Assembly (NCBI RefSeq): GCF_001941865.1 | Contig: NZ_CP016162.1 | Coordinates: forward strand, 2,542,001 to 2,606,000 | DNA from: Pseudomonas alcaliphila JAB1 | Lineage (GTDB): Bacteria > Pseudomonadota > Gammaproteobacteria > Pseudomonadales > Pseudomonadaceae | Length of the DNA stretch: 64,000 bases | Reading direction: 5' to 3' | Shown: positions 1 through 8,360 of the stretch, piece after piece | Numbering within the stretch: the stretch's first letter is position 1 | Layout: each line of letters begins with the position of its first letter | Notes under the pieces: model-generated | What the model saw: only the letters and a program-made list of their open reading frames with translations | Told to the model about the DNA's origin: nothing | The model's database searches: none | Made by a program: the position numbers and the translations under genes

Positions 1-409
1 CCAGGTGCTCGCTGGTCTTGGCGACGGCACTGGTGTCGTACATCAGCAGACCGAAGCAGCGTTCGCCGTTCGCCGCCTCGAAGGGAAAGAACAGGGTGCT
101 CTGCAGCTGCCGCTCTTGTTCGTCGCTGTCGCTGCTGAGCTTGACCAGCGGCAGGTTGTCCAGCCAGTGACTGTAGACGTGCTTGGCGCGCTCGCGGGCC
201 AGTTGCACCACCTTGACGAAGTGCTCGCCATTGGCTTCGGGGAAGACCTCGACGAGGGGTTTTCCCCGTGCTTGCTCCAGCGGCCTGCCACTACGCTCGC
301 TGATAAAGCGATTCCACGTCATCACCCTGAGTTCATCGTCCAGAATGATGACGCCTATCTCGATCTGCTCGACCAGCTCATGGAAAAGGCTTCTTGGATT
401 ATTGTCCAT
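1..409 (-). CDS. PAS-domain signalling protein, N-terminal part (runs off window)
   Basis: Reading the minus strand from the ATG at 409-407 gives an open frame to the window edge, beginning MDNNPRSLFHELVEQIEIGV and continuing through a PAS-like fold: IGVIILDDELRVMTWN near residues 18-33, then RSGRPLEQARGKPLVEVFPE. This is the pattern of a sensory PAS domain that reads a ligand or redox state. At least 136 residues are visible; the output domain lies outside the window, so whether it is a diguanylate cyclase, kinase or other regulator cannot be told. Plus-strand open frames over the same bases are shadows. The start is chosen because the PAS homology begins within 20 residues of it. Confidence 0.8.
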   Translation of the reverse strand, partial: MDNNPRSLFHELVEQIEIGVIILDDELRVMTWNRFISERSGRPLEQARGKPLVEVFPEANGEHFVKVVQLARERAKHVYSHWLDNLPLVKLSSDSDEQERQLQSTLFFPFEAANGERCFGLLMYDTSAVAKTSEHL

Positions 410-745
410 GGTGACTCCAGCCTGGCTGATATTGTCGGGGTGTCGATTGCTGGGATGCATTGGGGGGGGATGGCGATTTGGCATGCCTCGCTGTCGCACA
501 CTGCTGTAAGGTTAGCCCAATGAAAGAGCGGTGCTAGCAGCCCAACTATCGTCGGCCACCGAGAGGTACGACTGGCATACCGTTTGGTGGCGTGTATCTA
601 CAGGTGCTTGCAAAAGCGCTACGGCTGTGGCTTCGAGTTACTGAAAGCGCTTTTCAGAAGAGGGTAGAGTTCAAGAGGCCATGCAAGCGGATGGAAAGTT
701 ACTCGTTATATTTTTAGGGTATTCATAAGTGAGTGAGTAGTGCAA
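410..745. other. intergenic region, no gene seen
   Basis: About 335 bases between the start of the PAS protein and the end of a decayed PAS gene. It must hold the promoter of the leftward PAS gene. No RNA gene, convincing promoter or terminator could be recognised by eye; the stretch around 690-750 is AT-rich. Confidence 0.5.
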
Positions 746-1110
746 TTAACTAGGAGCGGAAATAAGGTTTTGACGGAGCACTGCTATTGAGGCGGGGTAT
801 GTGTTTGGTTCGTAGTAAAAGCAGACAGTGCCGGTGATCCTGCCACAATTCGTTGCCATTGGGTATTTTTGTCTGTGGATGAGGTGCAGGGCATTGTCGG
901 CCATCGGTAATAGTGTCGTCGATTGAACCTGGCTGACCTTCCCCGTCATGATGTCTTGATCCTCTCGGATGCTGCTGGTGGCATGCTCCTTCCATGGTAG
1001 GTCATGATTGGACAGCCAAACTATCTGTTCGCCAGCTTCGAGTCTGGCATCTTTCAAGAATGCTCAGTTTCCACCCATGTAACTAGAATATCTATCCTTC
1101 CAGAAACCCT
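746..1110 (-). pseudogene. decayed PAS sensor fragment
   Basis: On the minus strand, codons from about 1110 down read FWKDRYSSYMGGN, then an in-frame TGA (1066-1064), then AFLKDARLEAGEQIVWLSNH and DLPWKEHATSSIREDQDIM. This is the classic PAS pattern (FWKD..., N.AF, GLSDHDLPW, a KYPM strand at the end). A second in-frame stop lies just upstream of the FWKD segment, and the frame ends at 746 with no output domain. It lies directly downstream of the intact FixJ-type regulator, so it may be the relic of that regulator's partner sensor; this partnership is inference. The open frame 746-1057 alone would be called a hypothetical gene, but the match across the stop argues for a pseudogene. Confidence 0.65.
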
Positions 1111-1300
1111 ATGGTTTATGAGTCCCCTGGGGGGCTGGTTGATTGATAGTTGGGTTCATAGGCCTGGCAGTGGTGGCTAGATGCCAGGTTGCGTAGTGGG
1201 GCGCAGTGTCAACTACGCACTGAGCTGCTGTAAGGCTACTGGTGGTCGGTCTGGCGTGGATATAGGTACTGATACCTATGTGGGGATCAGGAGGCTGGTG

Positions 1301-1984
1301 TTAAAAGGGCTTTTGATTTTGGTGGTGATCCGCTGGGTCTGCTGTGCCCAGTCTAATCCAGCCCTCCAGCAGGTCGCGAAGAGAGGCGGCATCCATCTTT
1401 TTCATTACGCGGGCGCGATGTATGTCAATGGTTTTTTTGCTGTTGTGAAGGTGGCTGGCAATCTCTTGGCTGGTCATTCCCGTTAGCAAGAGCTCCATTA
1501 CGGAGCGTTCGCTGGGCGTTAAGGACGATACGCGCCTTTGGTAATCGGCAATTAGTATGTTTTTGGCGAAAAAGGCCTGGGCCGGCTCTAGGAGTTTGCT
1601 TAATTTGCTCAGTAGTTGTTCGTTGTCGAATGGCTTTTCTATCAGGTCTACTGCGCCGGCTTTAATCAGTTTGATTGCGGTGGCGATGGTTGCATGGCCG
1701 GTGAGTATTAACACGACCAGGTTGAGTCGGGCCTTGATTATTTCGTGGAGAACTTGCTCGCCGCTGAGGCCTGGCATTGCAAGGTCGAGAATCACGCAGC
1801 CGGGGCTGTGGTCATATTTTTCGATAAAATCTGCCCCGTTTGAGTAGAGCTTTACATCGTAGCCGGCGTGTACAAGCAGCCGATTTAGGGCGGCGCGTAT
1901 ACCGTGGTCGTCGTCGACGACATGAATAATGGCTTTTTCTTTGTGTTTGCTCACATAAAGTTCTCTGTGACTACCTGTTTTCAT
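1301..1984 (-). CDS. FixJ/NarL-type two-component response regulator
   Basis: A 227-residue cytoplasmic regulator. The receiver domain (about 18-130) has the acidic pocket in HVVDDD, the phospho-acceptor Asp in CVILDLAMPG and the conserved Lys in LIEKPF. A LuxR-type helix-turn-helix follows (about 155-215: LTPSERSVMELLLTGMTSQE). FixJ-family proteins are phosphorylated by a PAS-containing kinase and then activate promoters. No intact kinase gene is adjacent: the neighbour downstream is a decayed PAS fragment, so this may be an orphan. The start at 1984 gives a 17-residue leader before the receiver; a later start is possible. Confidence 0.9.
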   Translation of the reverse strand: MKTGSHRELYVSKHKEKAIIHVVDDDHGIRAALNRLLVHAGYDVKLYSNGADFIEKYDHSPGCVILDLAMPGLSGEQVLHEIIKARLNLVVLILTGHATIATAIKLIKAGAVDLIEKPFDNEQLLSKLSKLLEPAQAFFAKNILIADYQRRVSSLTPSERSVMELLLTGMTSQEIASHLHNSKKTIDIHRARVMKKMDAASLRDLLEGWIRLGTADPADHHQNQKPF

Positions 1985-2142
1985 GACTATCGATAATTGA
2001 CTAGCGTAAGCCTACTCTTTGAAGCGGGGCTTTGGGGTGCTGAGCGCAGATGGCTATTGCGGCCGTATGGTAAACCCTTTGTCCAGGGGACATGGCGATC
2101 TAATAGCCTGAGGGAACATGGAATACAACCGGAGGTTGGGGC

Positions 2143-2850
2143 ATGACATCAGATGCTGAGCGGCAGATCATCCACTATCGCCTAGCTTTTGCCGGGCAGC
2201 CGGCGCTGGAGCTGCAGGTTCGCCTGGGCGAGGCGTGCGCCCCGGCGCAGAGCGCTCCCGAGTGGACGCGCCTAGCCTTCCAGCAATGCCCGCATTGCCC
2301 GCTCAAGGCCGAGGCGCAGCGCGACTGCCCCTTCGCCCTGGCGCTGCAGCAACCGGTGCGCCTGCTGGCCGGGCACGCCTCGTTCGAGGCGGTCGAGGTG
2401 CAGGTGCAGCACCGCGGTCGCGAGATCCGTCAGCACACCACGCTGCAGCGCGCGGCGGGCTCGCTGCTCGGCCTGCTCGGCGCCACCAGTGGTTGTCCGC
2501 ATACACGTTTCCTAGAGGCTATGGCCTGGTTCCATCTGCCCTTTAGTAGCAGTGACGAGACGCTGTTTCGGGTGCTTGGCACCTACCTGCTGGGGCAGCA
2601 CCTGAAAGCGCAGAAAGGCTTGTCTGCGGACTGGCAGCTGGAAGGTCTACGCGAGTCCTATCGTAATCTACGTAAGGTCAACCAGGGTATTGCCAAGCGC
2701 CTGCAGGCGGCCTGCAACGAGGACTCCAGCCTCAACGGTCTGGTTCTGCTAGATCTGCTTGCAGCCGACACCTTGTATAGCCTGGAGCAGAGTGAAGGGG
2801 AGCTTGATGGCTATTTCTCCTGGTACTTTGACGCTTTTACAAATGTCTAG
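2143..2850 (+). CDS. conserved hypothetical protein with CPxCPL cysteine motif (possibly DUF6901)
   Basis: A 235-residue soluble protein with no signal peptide or membrane segment. A strong GGAGG precedes the ATG by about seven bases. The N-terminal half looks beta-rich and carries a cysteine cluster, CPHCPLKAEAQRDCPFALAL (about residues 47-66), that could bind a metal; the C-terminal half is helical. It resembles a conserved gammaproteobacterial family of unknown function, which I recall as DUF6901 but cannot verify here. It stands alone, with decayed island material beginning immediately after its stop. No function is assigned. Confidence 0.75.
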   Translation: MTSDAERQIIHYRLAFAGQPALELQVRLGEACAPAQSAPEWTRLAFQQCPHCPLKAEAQRDCPFALALQQPVRLLAGHASFEAVEVQVQHRGREIRQHTTLQRAAGSLLGLLGATSGCPHTRFLEAMAWFHLPFSSSDETLFRVLGTYLLGQHLKAQKGLSADWQLEGLRESYRNLRKVNQGIAKRLQAACNEDSSLNGLVLLDLLAADTLYSLEQSEGELDGYFSWYFDAFTNV

Positions 2851-2871
2851 ATTCGATTCACAACTCACAAC

Positions 2872-2922
2872 ATCAGGACCTACGATCTGCTGCATCTGAT
2901 CTAAGGGCATGGCGGGCATTGA
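2872..2922 (+). pseudogene. remnant of the 3' end of a NYN/OST-HTH gene
   Basis: Codons read IRTYDLLHLI-stop-GHGGH-stop. They align base for base with the end of the intact NYN gene near 26850-26900 (IRTYDLLHLIQENGGHW), with Gln and Trp turned into stops. It is only about 50 bases long, but the shared ten-residue string and the neighbouring island repeats make chance unlikely. Confidence 0.6.
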
Positions 2923-2963
2923 AGTGCAAGCACTGCCGAAATCCTTGGGACCGTAGCCGGGAG

Positions 2964-3170
2964 ATTAGAGCCATCACCCGCATGAACGAGTTGATTGCAG
3001 TGGCGGCCCAGCAACAGCCAGCAGTCAGTGCCGAAGTCAGCCAACACCTGAGTACTGTCGAACAGGTGGCCGAGCGCAATTTACAGGACGCACACGCACT
3101 GGATTGCAATGGTCAGGACCTCAGCCACCTGGTCGGCCGATTGAGCATGCTGAGTCAGCGATTCAGTGTC
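2964..3170 (+). pseudogene. C-terminal fragment of a methyl-accepting chemotaxis protein
   Basis: About 69 codons read IRAITRMNELIAVAAQQQPA VSAEVS... QDLSHLVGRLSMLSQRFSV in two stretches, the standard end of a chemotaxis receptor signalling domain (ITxxNxxIAxAAEEQSAVSEEI ... LVGRFRV). The N-terminal sensor, HAMP domain and most of the signalling hairpin are missing, so it cannot work as a receptor. It lies among other truncated island genes and was probably stranded by recombination. Confidence 0.75.
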
Positions 3171-3335
3171 TCCAGCCAAGCACCGCTGATCGGTAATAGG
3201 TGGGTAATCCCGAAATTCAATCATGCATAGCGACGGTCGAAGGCTGAGCTCACTGCCAAAAGCCACCAGCGCCTAAGAATGCTTGCTCGACTCAGCAGAG
3301 CAGGGCTGCATCATGCCATGCAAAGAAAGATCAAG

Positions 3336-3397
3336 TAGCGATCTTGCTCGTCGCGAATCATCAGGGAAGCGTCAAAGGCGAGAGAAAGCTGCGACAT
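3336..3397 (-). pseudogene. radC 5' fragment, copy 1
   Basis: Minus-strand codons from the ATG at 3397 encode MSQLSLAFDASLMIRDEQ and then stop matching. They are nearly identical to the start of the intact radC at 27502. Everything downstream of about codon 20, including the metal-binding JAB motif, is absent. The fragment keeps its full upstream leader (next entry). Confidence 0.75.
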
Positions 3398-3640
3398 GAT
3401 CGTACTCCAGTTGCTCGGGCGAAATTGCCCGGAACCGGCCCCAGCACGGCGCAGCGCAGCAGTCAGGGGGCGATAGCCGGCACCGCCGCAAGCGCGCGAA
3501 GCGTGTGCGGCCCTTGACGGCGAGAACGCCGTGATAGGGTGAGAGGAAACAGCAAGACCGTCATTCCACCGATCTCATAGGCGCCACTGGCAAGCGGAGC
3601 GCGCAGGCTCTATCGACCCGGCGACAAACGGCCAGAGGCG
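3398..3640 (-). repeat. radC leader repeat, copy 1
   Basis: About 240 bases upstream of the radC start, matching 27503-27730 and 50870-51080 base for base over most of their length. All three contain small self-complementary elements (GGCGAGAACGCC near 3518, a GCGCG-rich hairpin near 3495, CGGGCGAAATTGCCCG near 3416) and the GATAGGGTGAGAGGAAACAG string near 3532. It is a conserved leader that outlasts the gene behind it. Confidence 0.75.
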
Positions 3641-3649
3641 TTATGGGCG

Positions 3650-3984
3650 AGCAGCAGAAATGCAGCCATGGCGTGCACCAGCCAGTGCGGGAGGCAGGAG
3701 ACAAATTCTCGCTATGTGACCAATGGCCCATCCTGCAGGGTTGGCAGATAGCCGCTCCCGAAATATTCTCCGGTCGCTGGGCTAACGAAGTGCGAACAGG
3801 CAGGACGCTGGCCCCATGCACTCCGTTAGCTCAGAACCTTCCTTACTGGCCTGTTTTAACAGGCCATTTCATTGGCATTTGCCATGGCTCAGGTCAGCCC
3901 TGACAACTCGCTTCGGCGAGAGTCAGGGCCTTTCTGTGATCGATGACCTTCCTTCGTCTAGCCGCACGTTTTCGCTAGATACGC
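3650..3984. repeat. island hairpin repeat R, copy 1
   Basis: Matches 27760-28045 through most of its length and 23090-23260 from about 3817 on. It contains a perfect dyad at 3848-3865 (GGCCTG ... CAGGCC) and a larger hairpin at 3897-3929 (GCCCTGAC, CTCGC, loop TTCG, GCGAG, GTCAGGGC) followed by CCTTTCT, which has the look of a terminator on the plus strand. Confidence 0.7.
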
Positions 3985-4124
3985 TCGGCCAGGCTGTTCG
4001 CGGCATTGAGGTGGCTCGTTGCTGATCAGCTTGGCCTGCCATGCCGGGAGCTCACCGCTTTCGACATCGAGGCGCTTGCGCGACTGATCAGCCGACTAGC
4101 CCACCAACCGTAACTCCCCGTCAT
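3985..4124 (-). pseudogene. 3' tail remnant of a DUF3396 immunity gene
   Basis: These 140 bases match the last part of the intact DUF3396 gene at 23261-23404 with scattered substitutions and a small indel; similarity stops at 4124. It is the decayed end of a second copy of the type VI immunity gene. The bases from 4125 to 4309 hold nothing I recognise. Confidence 0.65.
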
Positions 4125-4309
4125 AGCGCCCGACACTGTCCGTGGTTGGACCATGGCCCTGCAAATGAACTGAGCCACTTCGTAGGTAGCTCAGGTGCCT
4201 TGAGTGATGGTGGTGCTTACGTCTTGCGCAGCCGACGAGTTGCCGACACGAGATGGCTGCGCGAAGACGTATGCTCGTGGTACAGCCCGGCCAGTGCGAC
4301 CTGCGGCTA

Positions 4310-5413
4310 TCAATACTCGACGGTCACCGCCTCGGTCACCCGCGAGCAGCAACTCAGCACGTAGCCTTCCGCGATTTCCTCCTCGGTGATGCCGCCGTTG
4401 TGCTCCATGGCTGCCGTACCGCTGAGCACGCGCACCTTGCAGGTGCCGCAGATGCCCATGCCGCAGGCCTTGGGAATGGTCAGGCCGGCGCTGGCCGCGG
4501 CTTCGTAGAGCGTGGCGCCCTGGGCTGCCTGCACCGATTTGCCGGACTCGCTGAAGGTCACCCAGTGGCTGGCCTGCGGCGTCTCGCTCTGGGCCACTTC
4601 GGCCTGCTTTTCGGCCGCGGCGATGTCCTCGTCGGGTGTCGCGCCGAAGGACTCCTCGTGGTAGCGCGACATGTCGTAGCCGGCCTCGCCGAGGATGCGC
4701 CGCACCGCACGCATGTAGGGCGTCGGGCCGCAGCAGAACACCTCGCGCTCAAGGAAATCCGGGGCTATCAGCTGTAGCATCTCGCGGCTGAGAAAGCCGC
4801 GGTAGCCGCCCCAGACCTGGCCGATCTCGTTGCGTTCGCAGATCAGGTGCAGCTTGAAGTTGTCGATGCGCGTGGACATGTAGTCCAGTTCGGCGCGGTA
4901 GATGATGTCGGCCGGGGTGCGCGCGCTGTGGGCGAACACCATGTCGACTTCGCCGTTGGTGTTGAAGAACCAGCGGGCCATGGACATCACCGGGGTGATG
5001 CCGACGCCGCCGGACAGCAGCAAGACCTTGTCGGCAGGAAAGTCGATGCAGTTGAACTGGCCGACCGGGCCGTGCACGGCAAGTACGCCGCCTTCCTTGA
5101 GGTTGTCGTGCAGCCAGTTCGACACCCGGCCGCCCGGCACGCGCTTGACCGTGATGGAGAAGCTGTAGGGAATCGAAGGTGCGCTGGAAATGGTGTAGGA
5201 GCGCATCACCTGATGGCCGTCGATCTCCAGCTCCAGGGTGACGAACTGCCCCGGCTTGAAGAAGAACAGCACCGGTTCCTGCATGCTGAAACAGTAGGTG
5301 ATGACATCCGCGGTCTCGCGGATGACCTTGAGGCAGCGCACCAGATGGCGGCCGTTGGCCCAGGTCTGGGTGTTGACCGGATTGAGATAGACGCTGCTGC
5401 TGATGCTGCTCAT
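4310..5413 (-). CDS. GbcB-like ferredoxin/FAD reductase of a Rieske oxygenase
   Basis: A 367-residue electron-transfer protein that passes electrons from NAD(P)H to a Rieske oxygenase. An FAD domain has the RSYTISSAP motif (about 90); an NAD domain has LLLSGGVGITPVMSMARWFF and the late CCGPTPYM motif; the C-terminal plant-type 2Fe-2S ferredoxin has CGMGICGTC and a distant fourth Cys. This order is that of glycine betaine demethylase subunit GbcB. It is the last gene of a minus-strand operon with the aldehyde dehydrogenase, amine oxidase and DHDPS-family genes, and is the likely partner of the Rieske protein at 10701. It may be a paralogue of the true GbcB acting on a different betaine. Confidence 0.88.
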   Translation of the reverse strand: MSSISSSVYLNPVNTQTWANGRHLVRCLKVIRETADVITYCFSMQEPVLFFFKPGQFVTLELEIDGHQVMRSYTISSAPSIPYSFSITVKRVPGGRVSNWLHDNLKEGGVLAVHGPVGQFNCIDFPADKVLLLSGGVGITPVMSMARWFFNTNGEVDMVFAHSARTPADIIYRAELDYMSTRIDNFKLHLICERNEIGQVWGGYRGFLSREMLQLIAPDFLEREVFCCGPTPYMRAVRRILGEAGYDMSRYHEESFGATPDEDIAAAEKQAEVAQSETPQASHWVTFSESGKSVQAAQGATLYEAAASAGLTIPKACGMGICGTCKVRVLSGTAAMEHNGGITEEEIAEGYVLSCCSRVTEAVTVEY

Positions 5414-5474
5414 GGGCGTTCTCTGTGTCAGGGGCGCGCCCCGCTGCTGCCAGCCGGGATGCGCCAGGGCGGAC

Positions 5475-6977
5475 TCAGGACAGTTGAATCCAGGTGGTCT
5501 TCAGTTCGCAGTACTGGTCGTGGGCGTACACAGACTTGTCGCGGCCGCCGAAGCCGGACTGCTTGTAGCCGCCGAACGGGGTACTGATATCGCCCTCGGA
5601 GAAGCAGTTGACAGACACGGTGCCGGCGCGGATCGCCGCGGCCATGCGGTGGGCGCGGTTGATGTCGCGGGTCCACAGCGAGGCGGCGAGGCCGTAGCAG
5701 GTGTCGTTGGCGATGGCGATGGCTTGTTCCTCGCTGTCGACGGTGATTACCGCCAGCACCGGGCCGAAGATCTCCTCTTGGGCCACCGAGGCGGCGTTGG
5801 AGTCGACTTCGAAGATGGTCGGGGCGACGAAGTAGCCGCCGCTCTGCTCGTGCAGGCGCGCGCCGCCGGTGATCAGCTTGCAGCCTTCGGCCTTGGCCTG
5901 GGCGATATGGCCGAGGACCTTCTCCATGTGCGCCTGCTCGATCAGCGCGCCGAGGCGTACGGCCGGGTCCAGCGGATCGCCGGTGACCCAATCCGCCAAC
6001 TGGCTCTGCAGCTCCTCGAGCAGGGTATCCTTGATCGCGCGGTGCACGATCAGGCGCGAGCCGGCCGAGCAGTTCTCGCCCATGTTCCAGAAGGCCGCGC
6101 TAAGCACGTTGCTGGCGACGTTCTGCAGGTCGCCGGCGTCGTCCATGACCACCTGTGGGTTCTTGCCGCCGCACTCGAGCACCACACGCTTAAGGTTGCT
6201 CTTGGCCGCGTACTCGAGGAACAGGCGGCCGACTTCGGTGGAGCCGGTGAAGGCCGCCAGGTCGATGTCCGGGTGCAGGCCGATGGCCTTGCCGGCGGTG
6301 TGGCCGAGGCCCGGCACCACGTTGAGCACGCCGGCCGGGATGCCGGCCTGGAAGGCCAGTTCAGCCAGGCGCAGGGTGGCCAGCGAGGTCAGCTCGGCGG
6401 GCTTGAGGATCACGCTGTTGCCGGTGATCAGCGCCGGGCCGAGTTTCCAGCCGGCCATCATGCAGGGGAAGTTCCACGGCAGCACGGCGCCGACCACGCC
6501 GATAGGCTCGCGGCGGATCATGCCGATATTGCCCGGGCTGGACGGCGAAATGGCGTCGTACAGCTTGTCGCCGGCTTCGGCGTGCCAGCGGATGGTGTTG
6601 GCGGTGTCGGGGATGTCGATGGCGTAGCACTCGCCGACCGGCTTGCCGGCCTCCAGCGATTCCAGCACCGCCAGCTCCAGGCGGTTGGCGTCGATCAGGG
6701 CGGCGAACTCGAGCATGATCGCCTTGCGCTCGGCCGGCGCCAGGCGCGACCAGACGCCGGCGTCGAAGGCGGCGCGGGCGGCCTGCACGGCGGCGTCAAT
6801 GTCCTCGGCGTCGCAGGCGGCCACGTCGGTCAGCACCTGGCCGGTAGCCGGGTTGAGGGTGCTGAAGGTGGTGCCGCAGCGGGCGGGGACGAAGCGACCG
6901 TCGATAAAGGCCAGGTTGCGGTATTCCAGGCGCTCGAGCTGCTGGTCGATGGCGCTGCGGGTGAGGGCGTCGCTCAT
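5475..6977 (-). CDS. NAD(P)-dependent aldehyde dehydrogenase (PuuC/KauB-like)
   Basis: A 500-residue enzyme of normal family length. PWNFPCMMAGWKLGPALITG carries the catalytic Asn, the cofactor loop reads FTGSTEVG, LECGGKNPQ carries the general base Glu, and the catalytic Cys lies in NMGENCSAGSR. Its closest-looking group is the gamma-glutamylaminobutyraldehyde / aminoaldehyde dehydrogenases. An AGGAG site precedes the ATG. Within the operon it would oxidise the aldehyde left after amine oxidation to a carboxylic acid. An alpha-ketoglutarate semialdehyde dehydrogenase role is possible if the pathway runs through hydroxyproline-like intermediates. Confidence 0.9.
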   Translation of the reverse strand: MSDALTRSAIDQQLERLEYRNLAFIDGRFVPARCGTTFSTLNPATGQVLTDVAACDAEDIDAAVQAARAAFDAGVWSRLAPAERKAIMLEFAALIDANRLELAVLESLEAGKPVGECYAIDIPDTANTIRWHAEAGDKLYDAISPSSPGNIGMIRREPIGVVGAVLPWNFPCMMAGWKLGPALITGNSVILKPAELTSLATLRLAELAFQAGIPAGVLNVVPGLGHTAGKAIGLHPDIDLAAFTGSTEVGRLFLEYAAKSNLKRVVLECGGKNPQVVMDDAGDLQNVASNVLSAAFWNMGENCSAGSRLIVHRAIKDTLLEELQSQLADWVTGDPLDPAVRLGALIEQAHMEKVLGHIAQAKAEGCKLITGGARLHEQSGGYFVAPTIFEVDSNAASVAQEEIFGPVLAVITVDSEEQAIAIANDTCYGLAASLWTRDINRAHRMAAAIRAGTVSVNCFSEGDISTPFGGYKQSGFGGRDKSVYAHDQYCELKTTWIQLS

Positions 6978-7011
6978 GATTATTCTCCTGAAGTGGGGTA
7001 ACTAACTGTTC

Positions 7012-8340
7012 TTAGAGTTCTACGCCTGCGGTCCACTCTTTCCAGGCGAGAGACGAGCGCACGCCGAGGCCGAGGAAGGGTTCCGGCGGGTTACGGCAGG
7101 GTTTGGGCTGTTCGAGCATTATGCGCAGCAGGTCGCTGTCCATTCCCAGGGCATACTCGGCGATCAACTTGCCGGAAATGGTGCTGCGGGTCAGGCCCAG
7201 GCCGTTGCAGCACACCGCGCTGAACACCTTGGGCGCGATCTCGCCGAACTGCGAGCCGCCATTGCGCGACAGGCACAGGGCGCCGCCCCAGGTGTATTCG
7301 AACTCGATGCCCGGTAGCATCGGGAAGCGGTTTTCGTAGGAGCGGCGATGCGCTCGCTTGACCCGCTCCAGGGTGCCGGCCGAGGCGTGTACATCCGGGT
7401 TGTAGGTGAACGAGTTGCGGATGCAGATTCGCCCGCTGGCCAGACGCCGAACCGTGGTGCCCAGCGGGTCGGCCGGGATCAATCCCCAGCTTTCCTCGCC
7501 GCCCAGGCGCGCCAGTTCCTCGGCGGTCAACTGGCGGGTCATGCTGGCGTAGGTGTAGATCGGCAGCAGGCGGCCCTTGAGACCGAGCTGGCCGAAGTTC
7601 GAGGCATAGGCGTTGTTGGCCAGGATCAGGCGCGGTGCCTGCACCCGGCCATGGGCGGTGGTCAGGGAATGCGGCTTGCCCATCTCGATACCGAGCACCG
7701 GGCTGTCTTCGAACAGCTGAACGTTCTCCGGTAGGCTGCGACCCAGTCCGCGGGTCAGTGCCGCCGGCTGCACCAGCACGCAACCTGGGGCATGCAGGCC
7801 GGCCTGGTAGAAGTCGCTGCCGGTGACCGCCTTCATTTCCTGGGCGCTGAGCAGGCGATAGGGCTCGCCGAGCGAGGACAGGCCCTTGGCGAACGCTTCC
7901 AGGGCGTGGGCGCCGCGGGCGTTGGCGGCACCGTGCAGCTTGCCCTGTTCGCGCCAGTCGCAATCGATGCCGTGGCGTTGGACGATCTCGCGGGTGTAGT
8001 CGATGGCGCCGCGGCTCAGGCGGATGATCTTGTGATCGGCCTCGTGGCTGCTGGTGTAGCTGTGCGAGGTCAGGTCATGGGGCAAATCGACCATGAACCC
8101 GGAATTGCGTCCGGCGGCGCCGAAGCCGACGCGCTTGGCGTCGATCAGCACCACCTGGGCCTGCGGCTGCAGTTCGGCCAGGCGCCGGGCGGCGGCCAGG
8201 CCGGCGAGGCCGGCGCCGAGCACCACCCAGTCGGCCTGCACGGTGCCGCGCAACGGCGTGCTCGGCGGCGGGGGAGGCAGGGTTTCGTACCAACCGCAGT
8301 GACCGTCGTCCTGGGGCAGGAAGTTACATTGCAGTTGCAT
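7012..8340 (-). CDS. FAD-dependent amine oxidase (PuuB/DAO family)
   Basis: A 442-residue oxidoreductase. The ADP-binding fold is VVLGAGLAGLAAARRLAE near residues 39-56, followed by the AGRNSGFMVD flavin motif; the C-terminal WGGALCLSRNG and CCNGLGLTRST segments complete the DAO fold. A GGAGG site precedes the ATG. Family members oxidise secondary or N-substituted amines (gamma-glutamylputrescine, N-methyl amino acids) with oxygen. Sitting 20 bases after the DHDPS-family gene and 34 before the aldehyde dehydrogenase, it likely removes the last N-substituent or opens an N-ring after Rieske demethylation. The true substrate is unknown. Confidence 0.85.
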   Translation of the reverse strand: MQLQCNFLPQDDGHCGWYETLPPPPPSTPLRGTVQADWVVLGAGLAGLAAARRLAELQPQAQVVLIDAKRVGFGAAGRNSGFMVDLPHDLTSHSYTSSHEADHKIIRLSRGAIDYTREIVQRHGIDCDWREQGKLHGAANARGAHALEAFAKGLSSLGEPYRLLSAQEMKAVTGSDFYQAGLHAPGCVLVQPAALTRGLGRSLPENVQLFEDSPVLGIEMGKPHSLTTAHGRVQAPRLILANNAYASNFGQLGLKGRLLPIYTYASMTRQLTAEELARLGGEESWGLIPADPLGTTVRRLASGRICIRNSFTYNPDVHASAGTLERVKRAHRRSYENRFPMLPGIEFEYTWGGALCLSRNGGSQFGEIAPKVFSAVCCNGLGLTRSTISGKLIAEYALGMDSDLLRIMLEQPKPCRNPPEPFLGLGVRSSLAWKEWTAGVEL

Positions 8341-8360
8341 GGAAGCTGCCTCCGGCCCTG

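Noticed and set aside
5..523. 172-codon plus-strand open frame at the window start
   Set aside because: The minus strand encodes a PAS domain through most of the same bases; the plus frame reads as a shadow.
5403..7001. 532-codon plus-strand open frame over the aldehyde dehydrogenase
   Set aside because: It is antisense to a clear aldehyde dehydrogenase, with Gly/Ala/Val/Arg-rich composition typical of GC-rich shadow frames and no recognisable domain.
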